Assembly (NCBI GenBank): GCA_028718605.1
Contig: JAQULM010000001.1
Location: 603,201 to 651,121 of the forward strand
Reading direction: 5' to 3'
Length of the DNA: 47,921 nucleotides
Source of the DNA: Patescibacteria group bacterium
GTDB taxonomy: Bacteria; Patescibacteria; ABY1; UBA10025; JAHIVO01
The notes under the pieces are model-generated. The model searched no databases. It was not told where the DNA came from and saw only the letters and a program-made list of their open reading frames with translations. Positions 24,162-32,922 of this stretch are shown one piece after another. Made by a program: the position numbers and the translations under genes. Numbering within the stretch: position 1 is the first letter of the stretch; each line of letters begins with the position of its first letter.

Positions 24162-24920
24162 TTAATCAAAGATAACTATCTTGTAATCGCCAGTAGTAAC
24201 GTACGTCGTAGTAATCGATCCGCCGCACAAGTGGGTGTCGGCTTTATAATAAACATAAATTGCACCGTCGGTCATGGTATAATTCGCAGACGCCCACAAG
24301 TTCTCCACGTCGAGACTCCCCGTTGCCGCATTGGTGGATATGAAGGCTCGTAATTCCATCGGGTTATCAACGCGTAATTCCGGGATTGAAATTTTTCTAT
24401 AGTGGTAGACGTACTTTTCCAATCCTTCAGGATATTCTTCTGTGCAAGTATCGCTGTAATCATTTTCTACAGTCTCATCACCGGCAGCGGTTCTATCGAG
24501 AGAACCGGAGAGTACTCTTTTTGTAGGGACATCATTGCCCCCAACTGTTAAGGTGCCCGCCACCTCCATGTCGTCATTGACGATGAACGGTTTGTCGTCA
24601 TCGAGGCCTGCGCCTGCGGTCGCGCCACGGTACACGCGGCCATCGATGCGGACGTTGTCACCGAATGTGACTGGATTATCGACACCACCAGTGCCCGTCG
24701 TGCTATTGAGAATGGTGCCGTTGAACTGCGTAACGCCGCCGGAACCCTGGCCTCCTACTTTCAGCGAGCTGACATTCATTACGCCATCAATCACAAAATA
24801 GTCTCCGGATACGCCCCCGAGGGTTGCGGTGACATTGTGAGACGTCGCTGCGTGTACGATACCTGCGGTAATGGCCGTTGAAGCGATAACCACCGCAGCT
24901 ACAATCATTGCTTTCTTCAT
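24162..24920 (-). CDS. Secreted protein of unknown function
   Basis: 252 residues. Signal peptide MKKAMIVAAVVIASTAITAG with a likely AxA cleavage site (VHAAT) near residue 25. The middle (about 35-130) reads like a repeating beta-helix stalk (GDNVRIDGRVYRG, NDDMEVAGTLTVGGN), and the C-terminal 110 residues are a compact domain with four Cys candidates for disulfides (C159, C237 and others). Strong ribosome binding site GGGGGTGATATC directly before the ATG. Likely a surface fibre or tail-fibre-like protein; no family recognised. Confidence 0.8.
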   Translation of the reverse strand: MKKAMIVAAVVIASTAITAGIVHAATSHNVTATLGGVSGDYFVIDGVMNVSSLKVGGQGSGGVTQFNGTILNSTTGTGGVDNPVTFGDNVRIDGRVYRGATAGAGLDDDKPFIVNDDMEVAGTLTVGGNDVPTKRVLSGSLDRTAAGDETVENDYSDTCTEEYPEGLEKYVYHYRKISIPELRVDNPMELRAFISTNAATGSLDVENLWASANYTMTDGAIYVYYKADTHLCGGSITTTYVTTGDYKIVIFD

Positions 24921-24957
24921 GATATCACCCCCTTTTTGTGATATATTCTGCCACCAC

Positions 24958-24966
24958 AGTATACCA
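24958..24966 (-). promoter_or_regulatory. Extended -10 promoter of the gene at 24162-24920
   Basis: Minus strand TGG-TATACT (24966-24958). Lies directly downstream of the terminator of the preceding gene, which insulates the two units. Confidence 0.5.
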
Positions 24967-24977
24967 TGCGGTTATTT

Positions 24978-25007
24978 AAAAAACGAACCCCCGGGATTGC
25001 CGGGGGT
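24978..25007 (-). terminator. Strong intrinsic terminator
   Basis: ACCCCCGG (24987-24994) pairs with CCGGGGGT (25000-25007), loop of five; on the minus strand TTCG and then six T follow. It ends the gene at 25034. Confidence 0.9.
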
Positions 25008-25033
25008 CCGCGTGAAATCCTGCAAATTCTTTT

Positions 25034-26917
25034 TTACTCCCAAACTTGGTAGGTCAGCGCGATCCAGTCGTCGCCGCTGTCGCCGACCATATCTTCGCCA
25101 TTATCGTCTTTCACGTCAACAAACACGACAGTATTCGGGCTGACGTAGTCGTCGGTTACGCTCCACGTAAACGTCTGCGAGGTGCTCCAGTCCTTGCCAA
25201 TTACACAGGAGCCGCCGGTCTTGCACGTCAAGAATTTGTACGTCAGCGGATCTCCCTCCTCATCAGTTGCCGTTGCGGTAAATTTTACCGTGTCGCCAAC
25301 GTGCAAAATCGGGTATGGCATTGCGTTGAAGCTATCTTCATCGTTGAGGCTGTCATTCGCGTACGATTGGTATCGGGTATTTCCCTTGTTATCGGTAACT
25401 TTGGTAAATACCGCATTGCTGCCCTCGGTGCCCTCAACCTGGTACGTAACCATAGTCCAGTCGTCCCCCTTGTCACCGGCAGCGAGGATATCATTGTTAT
25501 CCTTCACGGCAATCTCCCATTCAACACTATATCCAATGTCATCCGAGGTGACCTCCCATGTGTATGTCTTGTCCGTGCTCCAATCCTGAATCACGGGGCA
25601 GTTGCCGCTTGCATTGCAGAACATAAACCGGTACTCGAGCGAATCGTCTTCCGGGTCGGTTGCGTTCGCCGTAAGCGTAATGCTGTCGCCCACGCCCACG
25701 ACTGGTTTCACCGTATCGCCGTTGTCATCTTTATACGTGCCGAACGAACCATCCGGTATCCATGAATCTGGCTGCGTATTGCCGAGTGAATCAGTCACGG
25801 TTGATAAGGTCGCGTCTTCGTTTTCTGAATTGCTGTGGATATTGTACGTGAGGTAGGTATAATCATCCCCGAGGCCCGGTCCCATTCGCTCGATTAAATT
25901 ATTATCCTTCACCCACGCAGTTATTGGAACTTCGTGGCCGAGGTGGGCCGCATCAACCGTCCACGTAACAGTATTGCTCGTGCTCCAATCCTGAATCGGG
26001 TCCATGCTGTTGCCGACCGTAAACTTATAGAAAACCTTGTTGACAACCTTGCCGTCCTGCACTTCGATTGCCGTCGTATCGCACGCCTCTTCTACGCTCT
26101 CGTCGCCGTCAACCTCAACGTCTTCCGGAACATAGTCAAATGCGCGGACGGTGAATGTCATTTCATCGCCTGCGGTGATCGCCGGGGCGTTCTCCTGGTA
26201 CTCTTCCATGCTCCAAGCGCCTGTATTTTCGACCGCCCAGGAGTTCTCCTGCACGTTGCCCAGGGAATCTGTCACGTCAACGATGAGGGGGTTCCGGATG
26301 CCGCGCACAACATTTAAAAGGTCAGACCGAGTGTCTAAGAACTGCTCAATTTCGTCCTCAGTCGCATCGCGGCCGATCTGCTCCTCGATGGTTTGCTCGA
26401 GAGCAAGCCGCCGCTCGCTGCTCTGGTTCAAAACGTCAAGAATGTCCCCAATATCGGACCGCGTTATTTCGTAAAAATCAACCGCGGTATCCTCCGGTTC
26501 GCGGTCAAGGTACCGGTTGTACACATTGCGGATTGCGAGGCCACGCTCCATCGTATTGAAGAGCTGCTCCCGGATCCGGTTGTTGTCTGCGACCCACGCC
26601 TTGAGCTGCGCGAGTTCGCGCTCCATCGCAGCGCGCCCGAGCGCCCGCTGGTAAATAGCCTGAATCGCGAGGTCACGCTCCGGCCATGCATTGAGCTCCT
26701 TCTTGATCTCAGCGCGGCCCTTGAAGTCCGCCATATTATTCGTGTAGTCGACCGTCGACGGGTCGCGGTCGAGCATCTCCTGGAATGCGGCTTTCACCTC
26801 ATCGTGCTTTGAGAGCGCGTGAACGCCGTGCGGGAGTGACAGCCCTACGACGAGCGCAAAAACAAAAACGCCCGCGAGCGCAACGCCAGCCCCGGTTGCT
26901 ACTGTCCGTGTGTTCAT
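25034..26917 (-). CDS. Exported protein with DUF4214-like N-domain and three Ig-like repeats
   Basis: 627 residues. An N-terminal membrane anchor or signal (about 10-34), then helical repeats (about 40-200) of the type AIYQRALGR... and IRNVYNRYLDREPED, which resemble DUF4214/phycobilisome-linker repeats. Three Ig-like modules follow (213-361, 373-495, 505-627). Each starts VTDxxGN, contains a QDWST/KDWST core with paired Cys in two of them (C434/C440 and C565/C571), then VKDNN and GDDWxxxTY. It is probably displayed on the cell surface. Function unknown; an adhesion or ligand-binding role is inferred from domain types. Monocistronic, with its own promoter and strong terminator. Confidence 0.85.
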   Translation of the reverse strand: MNTRTVATGAGVALAGVFVFALVVGLSLPHGVHALSKHDEVKAAFQEMLDRDPSTVDYTNNMADFKGRAEIKKELNAWPERDLAIQAIYQRALGRAAMERELAQLKAWVADNNRIREQLFNTMERGLAIRNVYNRYLDREPEDTAVDFYEITRSDIGDILDVLNQSSERRLALEQTIEEQIGRDATEDEIEQFLDTRSDLLNVVRGIRNPLIVDVTDSLGNVQENSWAVENTGAWSMEEYQENAPAITAGDEMTFTVRAFDYVPEDVEVDGDESVEEACDTTAIEVQDGKVVNKVFYKFTVGNSMDPIQDWSTSNTVTWTVDAAHLGHEVPITAWVKDNNLIERMGPGLGDDYTYLTYNIHSNSENEDATLSTVTDSLGNTQPDSWIPDGSFGTYKDDNGDTVKPVVGVGDSITLTANATDPEDDSLEYRFMFCNASGNCPVIQDWSTDKTYTWEVTSDDIGYSVEWEIAVKDNNDILAAGDKGDDWTMVTYQVEGTEGSNAVFTKVTDNKGNTRYQSYANDSLNDEDSFNAMPYPILHVGDTVKFTATATDEEGDPLTYKFLTCKTGGSCVIGKDWSTSQTFTWSVTDDYVSPNTVVFVDVKDDNGEDMVGDSGDDWIALTYQVWE

Positions 26918-26956
26918 AATTGTTTAGGTTTATTAATAAACTGCTTTCGTTATGCA

Positions 26957-26986
26957 ATTATACCATAAAGAAACGGGGGCCTCCAA
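26957..26986 (-). promoter_or_regulatory. Promoter of the gene at 25034-26917
   Basis: Minus strand TTGGAG (26986-26981), 18 bases, TATAAT (26962-26957), with TGG directly before the -10 (extended -10). Start about 45 bases before the ATG. Confidence 0.6.
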
Positions 26987-27012
26987 CGCACTTCAGAGCT
27001 AATATAATAAAA

Positions 27013-28335
27013 CTACGATGCGGCCGTAGTCTGCTCAGTGTGCTTTTCATCAACGGCTGGAGCCGCACGGGCAGATAACCGATCGAGGACAACTAACACG
27101 CCCGCAAGTACCCAAAATTCAATCGCCAGATCATTCTTGAAATACGGCGTGTCGAAAAAACCATGCGCCAGGATAGCAACTATTGCTGCCATCAAACCAA
27201 CGGTATGCGCCCGTTCAAATTTTACGAGGGCAGCGGCTTTCCTGAAAAACTGCACAACGATGAGCACGAAAACGACAAGGCCCGCGAGCCCCATTTCAAT
27301 CCAGAGCGAGAGGATCAAATGGTCCGGATTTGGAAAGTATTCCGTATGAGACGCCTCCTTGTATTGATCATAAACGATCGGGAAACTTGCAAGCCCGGTA
27401 CCAAGGATCGGATTATCTTCAATAATCCGCCATGCGCCTTTCCACATCACAAGGTGTACATCGGTTGATACGTCCGTCGCGCTGAAAACGCCGAGTATGT
27501 TATCTCGGGTCTGGGGGATGGCAAACGCGACAACGATAATACAGGCGAGCATCGCGAGGATTTGCCAGCGGCGTTTCGAAAAAAAGCTTGCCATAACTGC
27601 TGCGGCAAATACGCCGATGAGGGCGCCGCGCGACATCGAAAAAAGCAAGCCAATGCCGCCGAACGCCACCACGCCCAATCCAAATACATTTCGCTGGATG
27701 AATTCCCAAAGCGGTTTGATTTTCCCGACTCCCCGCGTGATGAGAATTCCAAGAAACAGCGCAACGATCGGCCCGACATACTTCCCGACGGCTGTCGGAA
27801 ATGGGTAGACGGACGTCGCACGCCGCGGCGTTTCCAGGCCATACCCGGACGGAATCGAAACAATATTCAAATACTGCAGCATGGCAATAAAGCCGATGAC
27901 GACCGCGGTCGCGCCCAAGCCCCACAAAACCTGCTGCACCTGCTCGCGCGTGCGAATTACATTCACGAAGACCATGAAGAATAACACCGGCTCAACGATA
28001 TATGCCTTCCACAAACCCGCTGCTGCACGCAACGACGGGGAAACAAACATTGCGAGCACGCCGACAGCAACAAACGCAACCGCAAGCCATTTCCATGGAA
28101 ACCGCGCGGGGCACGCTTTGGTCTGCATGCGCGTGCGTACTGTACGAAATGCCCACACGGCAACGATGACCACTATCATGGCTTCCAGAATTGTCATCGG
28201 CAAAAAATCAACCCAGAACCGCAGGAGGTACGTCGGCGTAAATGCGATGCAGAGAGTTATAGCCCAATCAAGCTTCCAGATACTGATAATGGCGAAGCAG
28301 ACGACAAACAGAATAATGAGTATTGTTTCCAACAT
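27013..28335 (-). CDS. O-antigen ligase/polymerase-like membrane protein
   Basis: 440 residues with about 11-12 hydrophobic segments. The Wzy_C signature is visible: a hydrophobic segment ending SMSRGALIG in the middle of the protein, and a large outside loop with GLASFPIVYDQYKEA...EYFPNPDHLILSLWIEMG, which contains the conserved His. Such proteins join or polymerise lipid-linked glycans on the outer face of the membrane, or transfer sugars to proteins. It is the last gene of the glycan cluster but lies after a terminator, so it may be expressed separately. Second Wzy/WaaL-like protein of the cluster; substrate not predictable. Confidence 0.87.
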   Translation of the reverse strand: MLETILIILFVVCFAIISIWKLDWAITLCIAFTPTYLLRFWVDFLPMTILEAMIVVIVAVWAFRTVRTRMQTKACPARFPWKWLAVAFVAVGVLAMFVSPSLRAAAGLWKAYIVEPVLFFMVFVNVIRTREQVQQVLWGLGATAVVIGFIAMLQYLNIVSIPSGYGLETPRRATSVYPFPTAVGKYVGPIVALFLGILITRGVGKIKPLWEFIQRNVFGLGVVAFGGIGLLFSMSRGALIGVFAAAVMASFFSKRRWQILAMLACIIVVAFAIPQTRDNILGVFSATDVSTDVHLVMWKGAWRIIEDNPILGTGLASFPIVYDQYKEASHTEYFPNPDHLILSLWIEMGLAGLVVFVLIVVQFFRKAAALVKFERAHTVGLMAAIVAILAHGFFDTPYFKNDLAIEFWVLAGVLVVLDRLSARAAPAVDEKHTEQTTAAS

Positions 28336-28364
28336 ACCCCTATTCTACCACACTGCCCCGAAAC

Positions 28365-28396
28365 AAAAAACGCCGGCACATGCGCATGCCGCCCGG
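28365..28396 (-). terminator. Intrinsic terminator between two glycan-cluster genes
   Basis: GCCGGCA (28372-28378) pairs with TGCCGCC-type sequence at 28387-28393, with six A before and seven T after, so it can work in both directions. It ends the gene at 28410 on the minus strand. Confidence 0.65.
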
Positions 28397-28409
28397 TTTT
28401 TTTACATAC

Positions 28410-28790
28410 CTATTCGGCAACAGGCGAATAGACGCACCCACTAACGTAACGCTTGTTGAAACGCTCAGTAACAACCTGAATAAACTGAAGGTGCTCGCGG
28501 AGCGCTGCAATATCTTCACCGGTCCACTGGGTCAGCTCTTCGGCGGTCGGGGCCCGTAAACAATATTCAAGGAAAAGAGAAGTTACTTCATCACCTGTTG
28601 ATAGAACAACCGGACCACCGCTGTTCGTGCCTGTTTCAACGCCCAGTATTTGCTGGCTTTGCGGCCTTGTAATGAATGCGCCCGACGATATCGGGTGAAG
28701 CTGCTGCGTATAGTACCACAAAAAACCGCTGCCGCTTATTCCGACAAGCGCGATAATCGCAATATAAATAGCTGTCCCAATTCGTTGCAT
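28410..28790 (-). CDS. Membrane-anchored protein with a DUF4214-like helical motif
   Basis: 126 residues. One N-terminal membrane helix (about 8-28), then an outside region with the Pro-rich linker HPISSGAFITRPQSQQ and a helical C-terminal half (SLFLEYCLRAPTAEELTQWTGEDIAALREHL). The spacing Y/F..YCLR.PT..EL..W resembles one DUF4214 repeat, like those in the protein at 25034; this similarity is weak. Two Cys (C77 and C118) could pair. Own promoter in the end of the upstream gene. Function unknown. Confidence 0.65.
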   Translation of the reverse strand: MQRIGTAIYIAIIALVGISGSGFLWYYTQQLHPISSGAFITRPQSQQILGVETGTNSGGPVVLSTGDEVTSLFLEYCLRAPTAEELTQWTGEDIAALREHLQFIQVVTERFNKRYVSGCVYSPVAE

Positions 28791-28823
28791 AGATTGCTAT
28801 CATTCTGTGCTCTCCATCAAACC

Positions 28824-28852
28824 AAAGTACCGGAACTCCCGTGAGTTGTCAA
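28824..28852 (-). promoter_or_regulatory. Promoter inside the end of the GT39-like gene
   Basis: Minus strand TTGACA (28852-28847), 17 bases, TACTTT (28829-28824). The TGA stop of the upstream gene forms part of the -35 box. Drives the gene starting at 28790. Confidence 0.5.
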
Positions 28853-30369
28853 TCCCCGTTGCCTCGATTCTGCTCGGCAACAATAACACGGACGTTTCCG
28901 ATCGTACGCGTGCTGCGGACAGTTTCGGGCAGTATACTGTCCGGAATTGCAGCATTCCGGCCGATAAGTACCGTGTACTGAAGTGTTTCCGGCACAACGC
29001 TCGCGGCAATGTCCGCACACTCGAACACGTATTCATAGCTGCGTTCATACGCGCCCGAGGGTTCGCTTTGAAAATTAAACGTGTGGCCTTTGCTATCCTG
29101 TTTAATAAATGCCGCAACCTGCTCCATTTCTGAGAGCGTAACGGGATACGATGTCGCACGTGAACCAGTTGGCGACAGATCATGCAGCAAGCGCGTCGAA
29201 TATCCGAGTTGCAAGCCCCAGAGCACGATAACGAGCATTACAACGCCGACCCGGCCGTAGCCGCGCAGGGAATGCCAGACAAACCCCGCAAACCACCCAA
29301 AAATAATGAAAGGGGCAGGAAATACAGTGCAAAAGTAATGGACTGGAATTGCGTCTTTATACGGCACGAGGAGGCAAAAGGGAATACACAGCCACAGGAG
29401 ACACAGAATCAAAGCACGATCTTTCCGCTTGTGCTTCAATGCGCTGAAAATCCGCCAGAGTATGAATACTACCAATGCAACGATGGCAACCGCCGCCAAT
29501 TCCCGAAAGCGGCTATGGAAAAGGGTTTCATACCAAAAGCTGCGGGTCAACACGACTGCCCGCCTGAAGCGTTCAATAATGCTGATCTGGATATTGCTAT
29601 CTGACTGGGTAAGCAAGCGAATGAGGCTGCGGGTATTTCCCAGGCGGTTCGTTGCTTCATAGAGTATCAATGGAATATTCACGAATATGAGTAACGCACC
29701 GGCAATCAGATACTTTTTCCAGGGGATCCGTGGCCTTGTAATCAGCAAATACGCAGCGCAGAGAACCGGCATCGCAAAGAGCGCTGTCCCATGAAGCTGC
29801 ATAACGATGCCGAGGCTGATGGCGAGTACAAAGAGGTACCATGCATTCGCCGGCCGGTCGCGGTGCAACCCAAGCTGGAAGAGTGCAAAAATAATGATGA
29901 GCACAAAAAAGGGCACGAGATTCGGATTCCACGCCCACCTGCCATAGTACACCTCGAGAAAACTGACGCTATAGAGCATTGCAGCGATCAAGCCAGCAGC
30001 ACGGCCAAAAAATTTTCGAGCAACTGCCCAGACGAGAACAATTGTCGCGGTTGAAAATAGGGCAACGGTCACCGCGCCAGCTGATGGGCGAGAATGCATA
30101 AGCGCGTACGCCGGAGCGAGCAAGTAATAAAATGCAGGGCCCAGATGAAAATCTGAGCTGATGCTCGACGCGGCGGGACCGACGAGCTTCACATACCCAT
30201 GCTCGGCGATATCGGCGACGGTAAACGCGTCTCTGCCCTCGTCATTGCCGAAGTGCATCCATGCGCCAACGTGGTACAGGCGCACAAAACCACCAACACA
30301 CACAATACAGAGGACGATGGCGACTTCGTACTTATTGGCCCGAACCCACGCGCGGAGCTTGTTCAGCAT
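28849..30369 (-). CDS. GT39/ArnT-like membrane glycosyltransferase
   Basis: 506 residues from ATG 30369 (a longer frame exists to 30486 but runs inside the neighbour and has an unnatural sequence). About 11 membrane segments. The first outside loop has the acidic motif HFGNDEGRDA, as in GT-C enzymes of the ArnT/PMT type, which use polyprenyl-phosphate sugars. A C-terminal outside domain of about 100 residues follows. It probably transfers a sugar to a lipid, glycan or protein on the outer face of the membrane. It overlaps the O-antigen ligase-like gene by 38 bases, so they are coupled. Confidence 0.85.
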   Translation of the reverse strand: MLNKLRAWVRANKYEVAIVLCIVCVGGFVRLYHVGAWMHFGNDEGRDAFTVADIAEHGYVKLVGPAASSISSDFHLGPAFYYLLAPAYALMHSRPSAGAVTVALFSTATIVLVWAVARKFFGRAAGLIAAMLYSVSFLEVYYGRWAWNPNLVPFFVLIIIFALFQLGLHRDRPANAWYLFVLAISLGIVMQLHGTALFAMPVLCAAYLLITRPRIPWKKYLIAGALLIFVNIPLILYEATNRLGNTRSLIRLLTQSDSNIQISIIERFRRAVVLTRSFWYETLFHSRFRELAAVAIVALVVFILWRIFSALKHKRKDRALILCLLWLCIPFCLLVPYKDAIPVHYFCTVFPAPFIIFGWFAGFVWHSLRGYGRVGVVMLVIVLWGLQLGYSTRLLHDLSPTGSRATSYPVTLSEMEQVAAFIKQDSKGHTFNFQSEPSGAYERSYEYVFECADIAASVVPETLQYTVLIGRNAAIPDSILPETVRSTRTIGNVRVIVAEQNRGNGD

Positions 30370-31792
30370 GGCTGTTGAAAATAATATTTTGGCATGCAAT
30401 GATGAGGCCGACCACAAACCAAACGTGCATGATGTACAGTGTCGAAAACGTCTGGTACTGGACGAGAATCCCGAGGAGCGCGGCACTCAAACCGACCAGG
30501 ACGGCGCGGGTATACCGGTCGTTGGTAACTCGGAGCGCCCGGTATGACCGGACAAACAACACAACCAGAAAGAAAATAAAGAGCGTGAGCCCAACAATTC
30601 CCTCCTCCGCGAGTATTTCCAGAAATTCATTATTAACGATCCGCCAGCCGTCTGCGGGCATGTAGGCAGGATGGGGCGCTTCGTACGGGCCAAAACCACC
30701 GATACCAATGCCGATGAGCGGCTGCTCGCGCCATGCGGCATAGGACTGCTCAAAAGTATTTATCCGTTCGCTATATGAAGCGCCGTAGAAGGCATTCGTG
30801 ATATGCCCGGTAAATTTTTCCATGGTAAACGGTTCTCCGCTCGAGCCGAGCGTCTGCACCACAACCCACCCGACAAGAGCACCGCCGATAAGTATAGTGA
30901 CCATCGTCGGCACCGAAAGGAGCTTGCGAATGTAGAATACCGCAACCGCCAAAAGCACGACCGGGAGCGCGAGGTACCCCCCGCGGGAAACCGTCAATAT
31001 CAAATTCACGACCCCGAGGCCGAACAGCACAATCAGCCATCCGGAGCGTATGAACCGCTTCCCGGACAGGAACAAAGCAGCAAGGAGGCCGATTGGGATG
31101 AGTAGATAATTCGCGAAGTAGAGGGGTTCGTATGCCGTCGACTGGACTCGCGTAAAACCAAGGACATTCTTTGTATATAATTCACGCAATCCTGTCACCG
31201 TCGTTGGCAACCCACCCATATCACCGACAAATTGGAAAATGCCGAAAGAGGATACGAGAACAAATGAAATTATTATTGCCACAATAATCCGCTGGAGCTG
31301 TTCCCTGGTACGGACAATGTTCGGGATGACAAACGCGAGCGCGGCGGTAAATACCGTATAGGCGAGAACGACCACTGACCGGCCGGTATTCTCACTATTC
31401 ACTATTGAAATAAGGCCGCAGGCGAGAAATAAAACAAGGGGGATAAGCGCAGGGTTACCGGCGAATCGCCGCTGTCCCGTACGGAAAGCATAGAAAACCC
31501 ACGACACTGCGGTAACCGCAAAAAATATCTGCGACACGCGCACGGTCATATCACCAAGCTCATATGCTCCCAGTCGCTCAAAGGGGAGGCTCACGGCTAC
31601 CAACACGAGCCCAACAGCTGGATCGCGTAGTATAAATCCGGCGAGTATACACAACCCAATAACTCCAACAACGAGCAGCACAGGAGCCGACCCAATACCG
31701 ACTCCCGCGATACATGCAAGAACGAGAGCTCCAATGACAATACCCCACTGCCGCGCCGACATTAACTGAATGAATTGGCTGACTTGTTGCAT
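30332..31792 (-). CDS. O-antigen ligase/polymerase-like membrane protein
   Basis: 486 residues, about 12 membrane segments. The Wzy_C domain is seen around the segment ILTVSRGGYLALPVVL, followed by a large outside loop with the typical IGIGIGGFGPYEAPHP...ADGWRIVNNEFLEILAEEG (conserved Arg and acidic residues). It differs clearly from the second such protein at 27013. Acts at the outer face of the cytoplasmic membrane on lipid-linked glycans. Starts one base after the stop of the GT4 gene and overlaps the GT39-like gene; central gene of the glycan operon. Confidence 0.88.
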   Translation of the reverse strand: MQQVSQFIQLMSARQWGIVIGALVLACIAGVGIGSAPVLLVVGVIGLCILAGFILRDPAVGLVLVAVSLPFERLGAYELGDMTVRVSQIFFAVTAVSWVFYAFRTGQRRFAGNPALIPLVLFLACGLISIVNSENTGRSVVVLAYTVFTAALAFVIPNIVRTREQLQRIIVAIIISFVLVSSFGIFQFVGDMGGLPTTVTGLRELYTKNVLGFTRVQSTAYEPLYFANYLLIPIGLLAALFLSGKRFIRSGWLIVLFGLGVVNLILTVSRGGYLALPVVLLAVAVFYIRKLLSVPTMVTILIGGALVGWVVVQTLGSSGEPFTMEKFTGHITNAFYGASYSERINTFEQSYAAWREQPLIGIGIGGFGPYEAPHPAYMPADGWRIVNNEFLEILAEEGIVGLTLFIFFLVVLFVRSYRALRVTNDRYTRAVLVGLSAALLGILVQYQTFSTLYIMHVWFVVGLIIACQNIIFNSHAEQAPRVGSGQ

Positions 31793-31793
31793 A

Positions 31794-32918
31794 CTAACGC
31801 CGCATAAGTAAATAGAAATCCCTGATCATGCGGTCTACGTTGAACCGTTCTTCGACGCCGCGCCGCGCTGCGACAGACATATCCTTTGCCGCTAACCGGT
31901 CATTGTACAGGCTCATGAGCTGGTCCGCCAGCGACTGGCTGGAACCCGGCTCAGCGAGCAGGCCGGTAACGCCATGCGTGACGATTTCAGGTATCCCGCC
32001 GATCCGCGATGCGACGACGGGTACGCCCGACGCCATTGCCTCAAGAATTGTGATGCCGAACGACTCGCGGATGACAGACGGGAGGCAGTAGGCGTCAAAG
32101 TATCCGTACCATTTCTCAATTTCACGCTGGCGGCCAACCCACTGGACGGCTTCATTCAGCCCGAGCCGCTCCGCGAGCCACACGAGTTTCCGGCGTTCAC
32201 TCCCTTCCCCAACGATAATTAACCGCACGTACGGTACAAATTCCCGGATGATTTTCACCGCCTGGATGAGAAACTCGAGGCCCTTTTCCTTTTCAAGCCG
32301 GGCAACGCATCCGATATTAAAGCGCGCTGCCTGCTCCCAGCGCCGGTCACGCATCACAAATTTTGTACAATCGATACCGCTGTATATGACTGTCAGTGCC
32401 CGCGCCGGTACATGAATTTCGTCTAAAAGCTGCTGCTTGACCGCATTCGAAACTGCGACGACCGTAACAAGCCGCGACACCAACCGATACCAGTATCGGA
32501 GGGGGTTTTGCGTCAGCCACCGGTCAAACGTCACGTGCTCAATCCAGAGAACCTTCATGCCAAGCATGCGGGCAGGGACCGTGGCAAGTATTTTCTCCGT
32601 CAATGATAAGCAATAGAGGATTGTGACGCGGCGCACGATACGGTAGTACACGAGCATACACACGATCGATACGCCAGCAAACAACGCCGTAAAAGGCCAC
32701 AGAACGAGGGTCCCTCGTGAAACCGGCTCGGGGCCGGCCCACCACCGCTGTGCGTGCCATTTCCGCTTCCGGAATTCATACAGCAGGACGCGGCATGACG
32801 ATGCCAAGAAAAACTCAAATCCCTTCTGCTCGAGCCCTTGGACCAGCTGGATGGTGTGCTGTTCGCCGCCGCCGAACAGCGATGAGTATGGAAATTTGCA
32901 GATTAAAATTCGTTGCAT
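31794..32918 (-). CDS. Glycosyltransferase family 4
   Basis: 374 residues, GT-B fold. N-terminal acceptor domain with the glycine-rich loop SSLFGGGEQHTIQL (13-26), a hydrophobic segment that would bind the membrane (about 72-96), then the donor domain: VSNAVKQQLLDE, VIYSGIDCTKF, VARLEKEKGLEFLIQA, IIVGEG and the family E-x7-E motif in ESFGITILEAM. A retaining enzyme that adds a sugar from an NDP-sugar to a lipid-linked glycan at the cytoplasmic face. Between the flippase (4-base gap) and the ligase-like gene (1-base gap), so in one operon. Confidence 0.93.
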   Translation of the reverse strand: MQRILICKFPYSSLFGGGEQHTIQLVQGLEQKGFEFFLASSCRVLLYEFRKRKWHAQRWWAGPEPVSRGTLVLWPFTALFAGVSIVCMLVYYRIVRRVTILYCLSLTEKILATVPARMLGMKVLWIEHVTFDRWLTQNPLRYWYRLVSRLVTVVAVSNAVKQQLLDEIHVPARALTVIYSGIDCTKFVMRDRRWEQAARFNIGCVARLEKEKGLEFLIQAVKIIREFVPYVRLIIVGEGSERRKLVWLAERLGLNEAVQWVGRQREIEKWYGYFDAYCLPSVIRESFGITILEAMASGVPVVASRIGGIPEIVTHGVTGLLAEPGSSQSLADQLMSLYNDRLAAKDMSVAARRGVEERFNVDRMIRDFYLLMRR

Positions 32919-32922
32919 ATGG

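Noticed and set aside
30370..30486. Longer N-terminus of the GT39-like protein
   Set aside because: The extra 39 residues are translated from within the neighbouring gene in another frame and have no membrane or family character.
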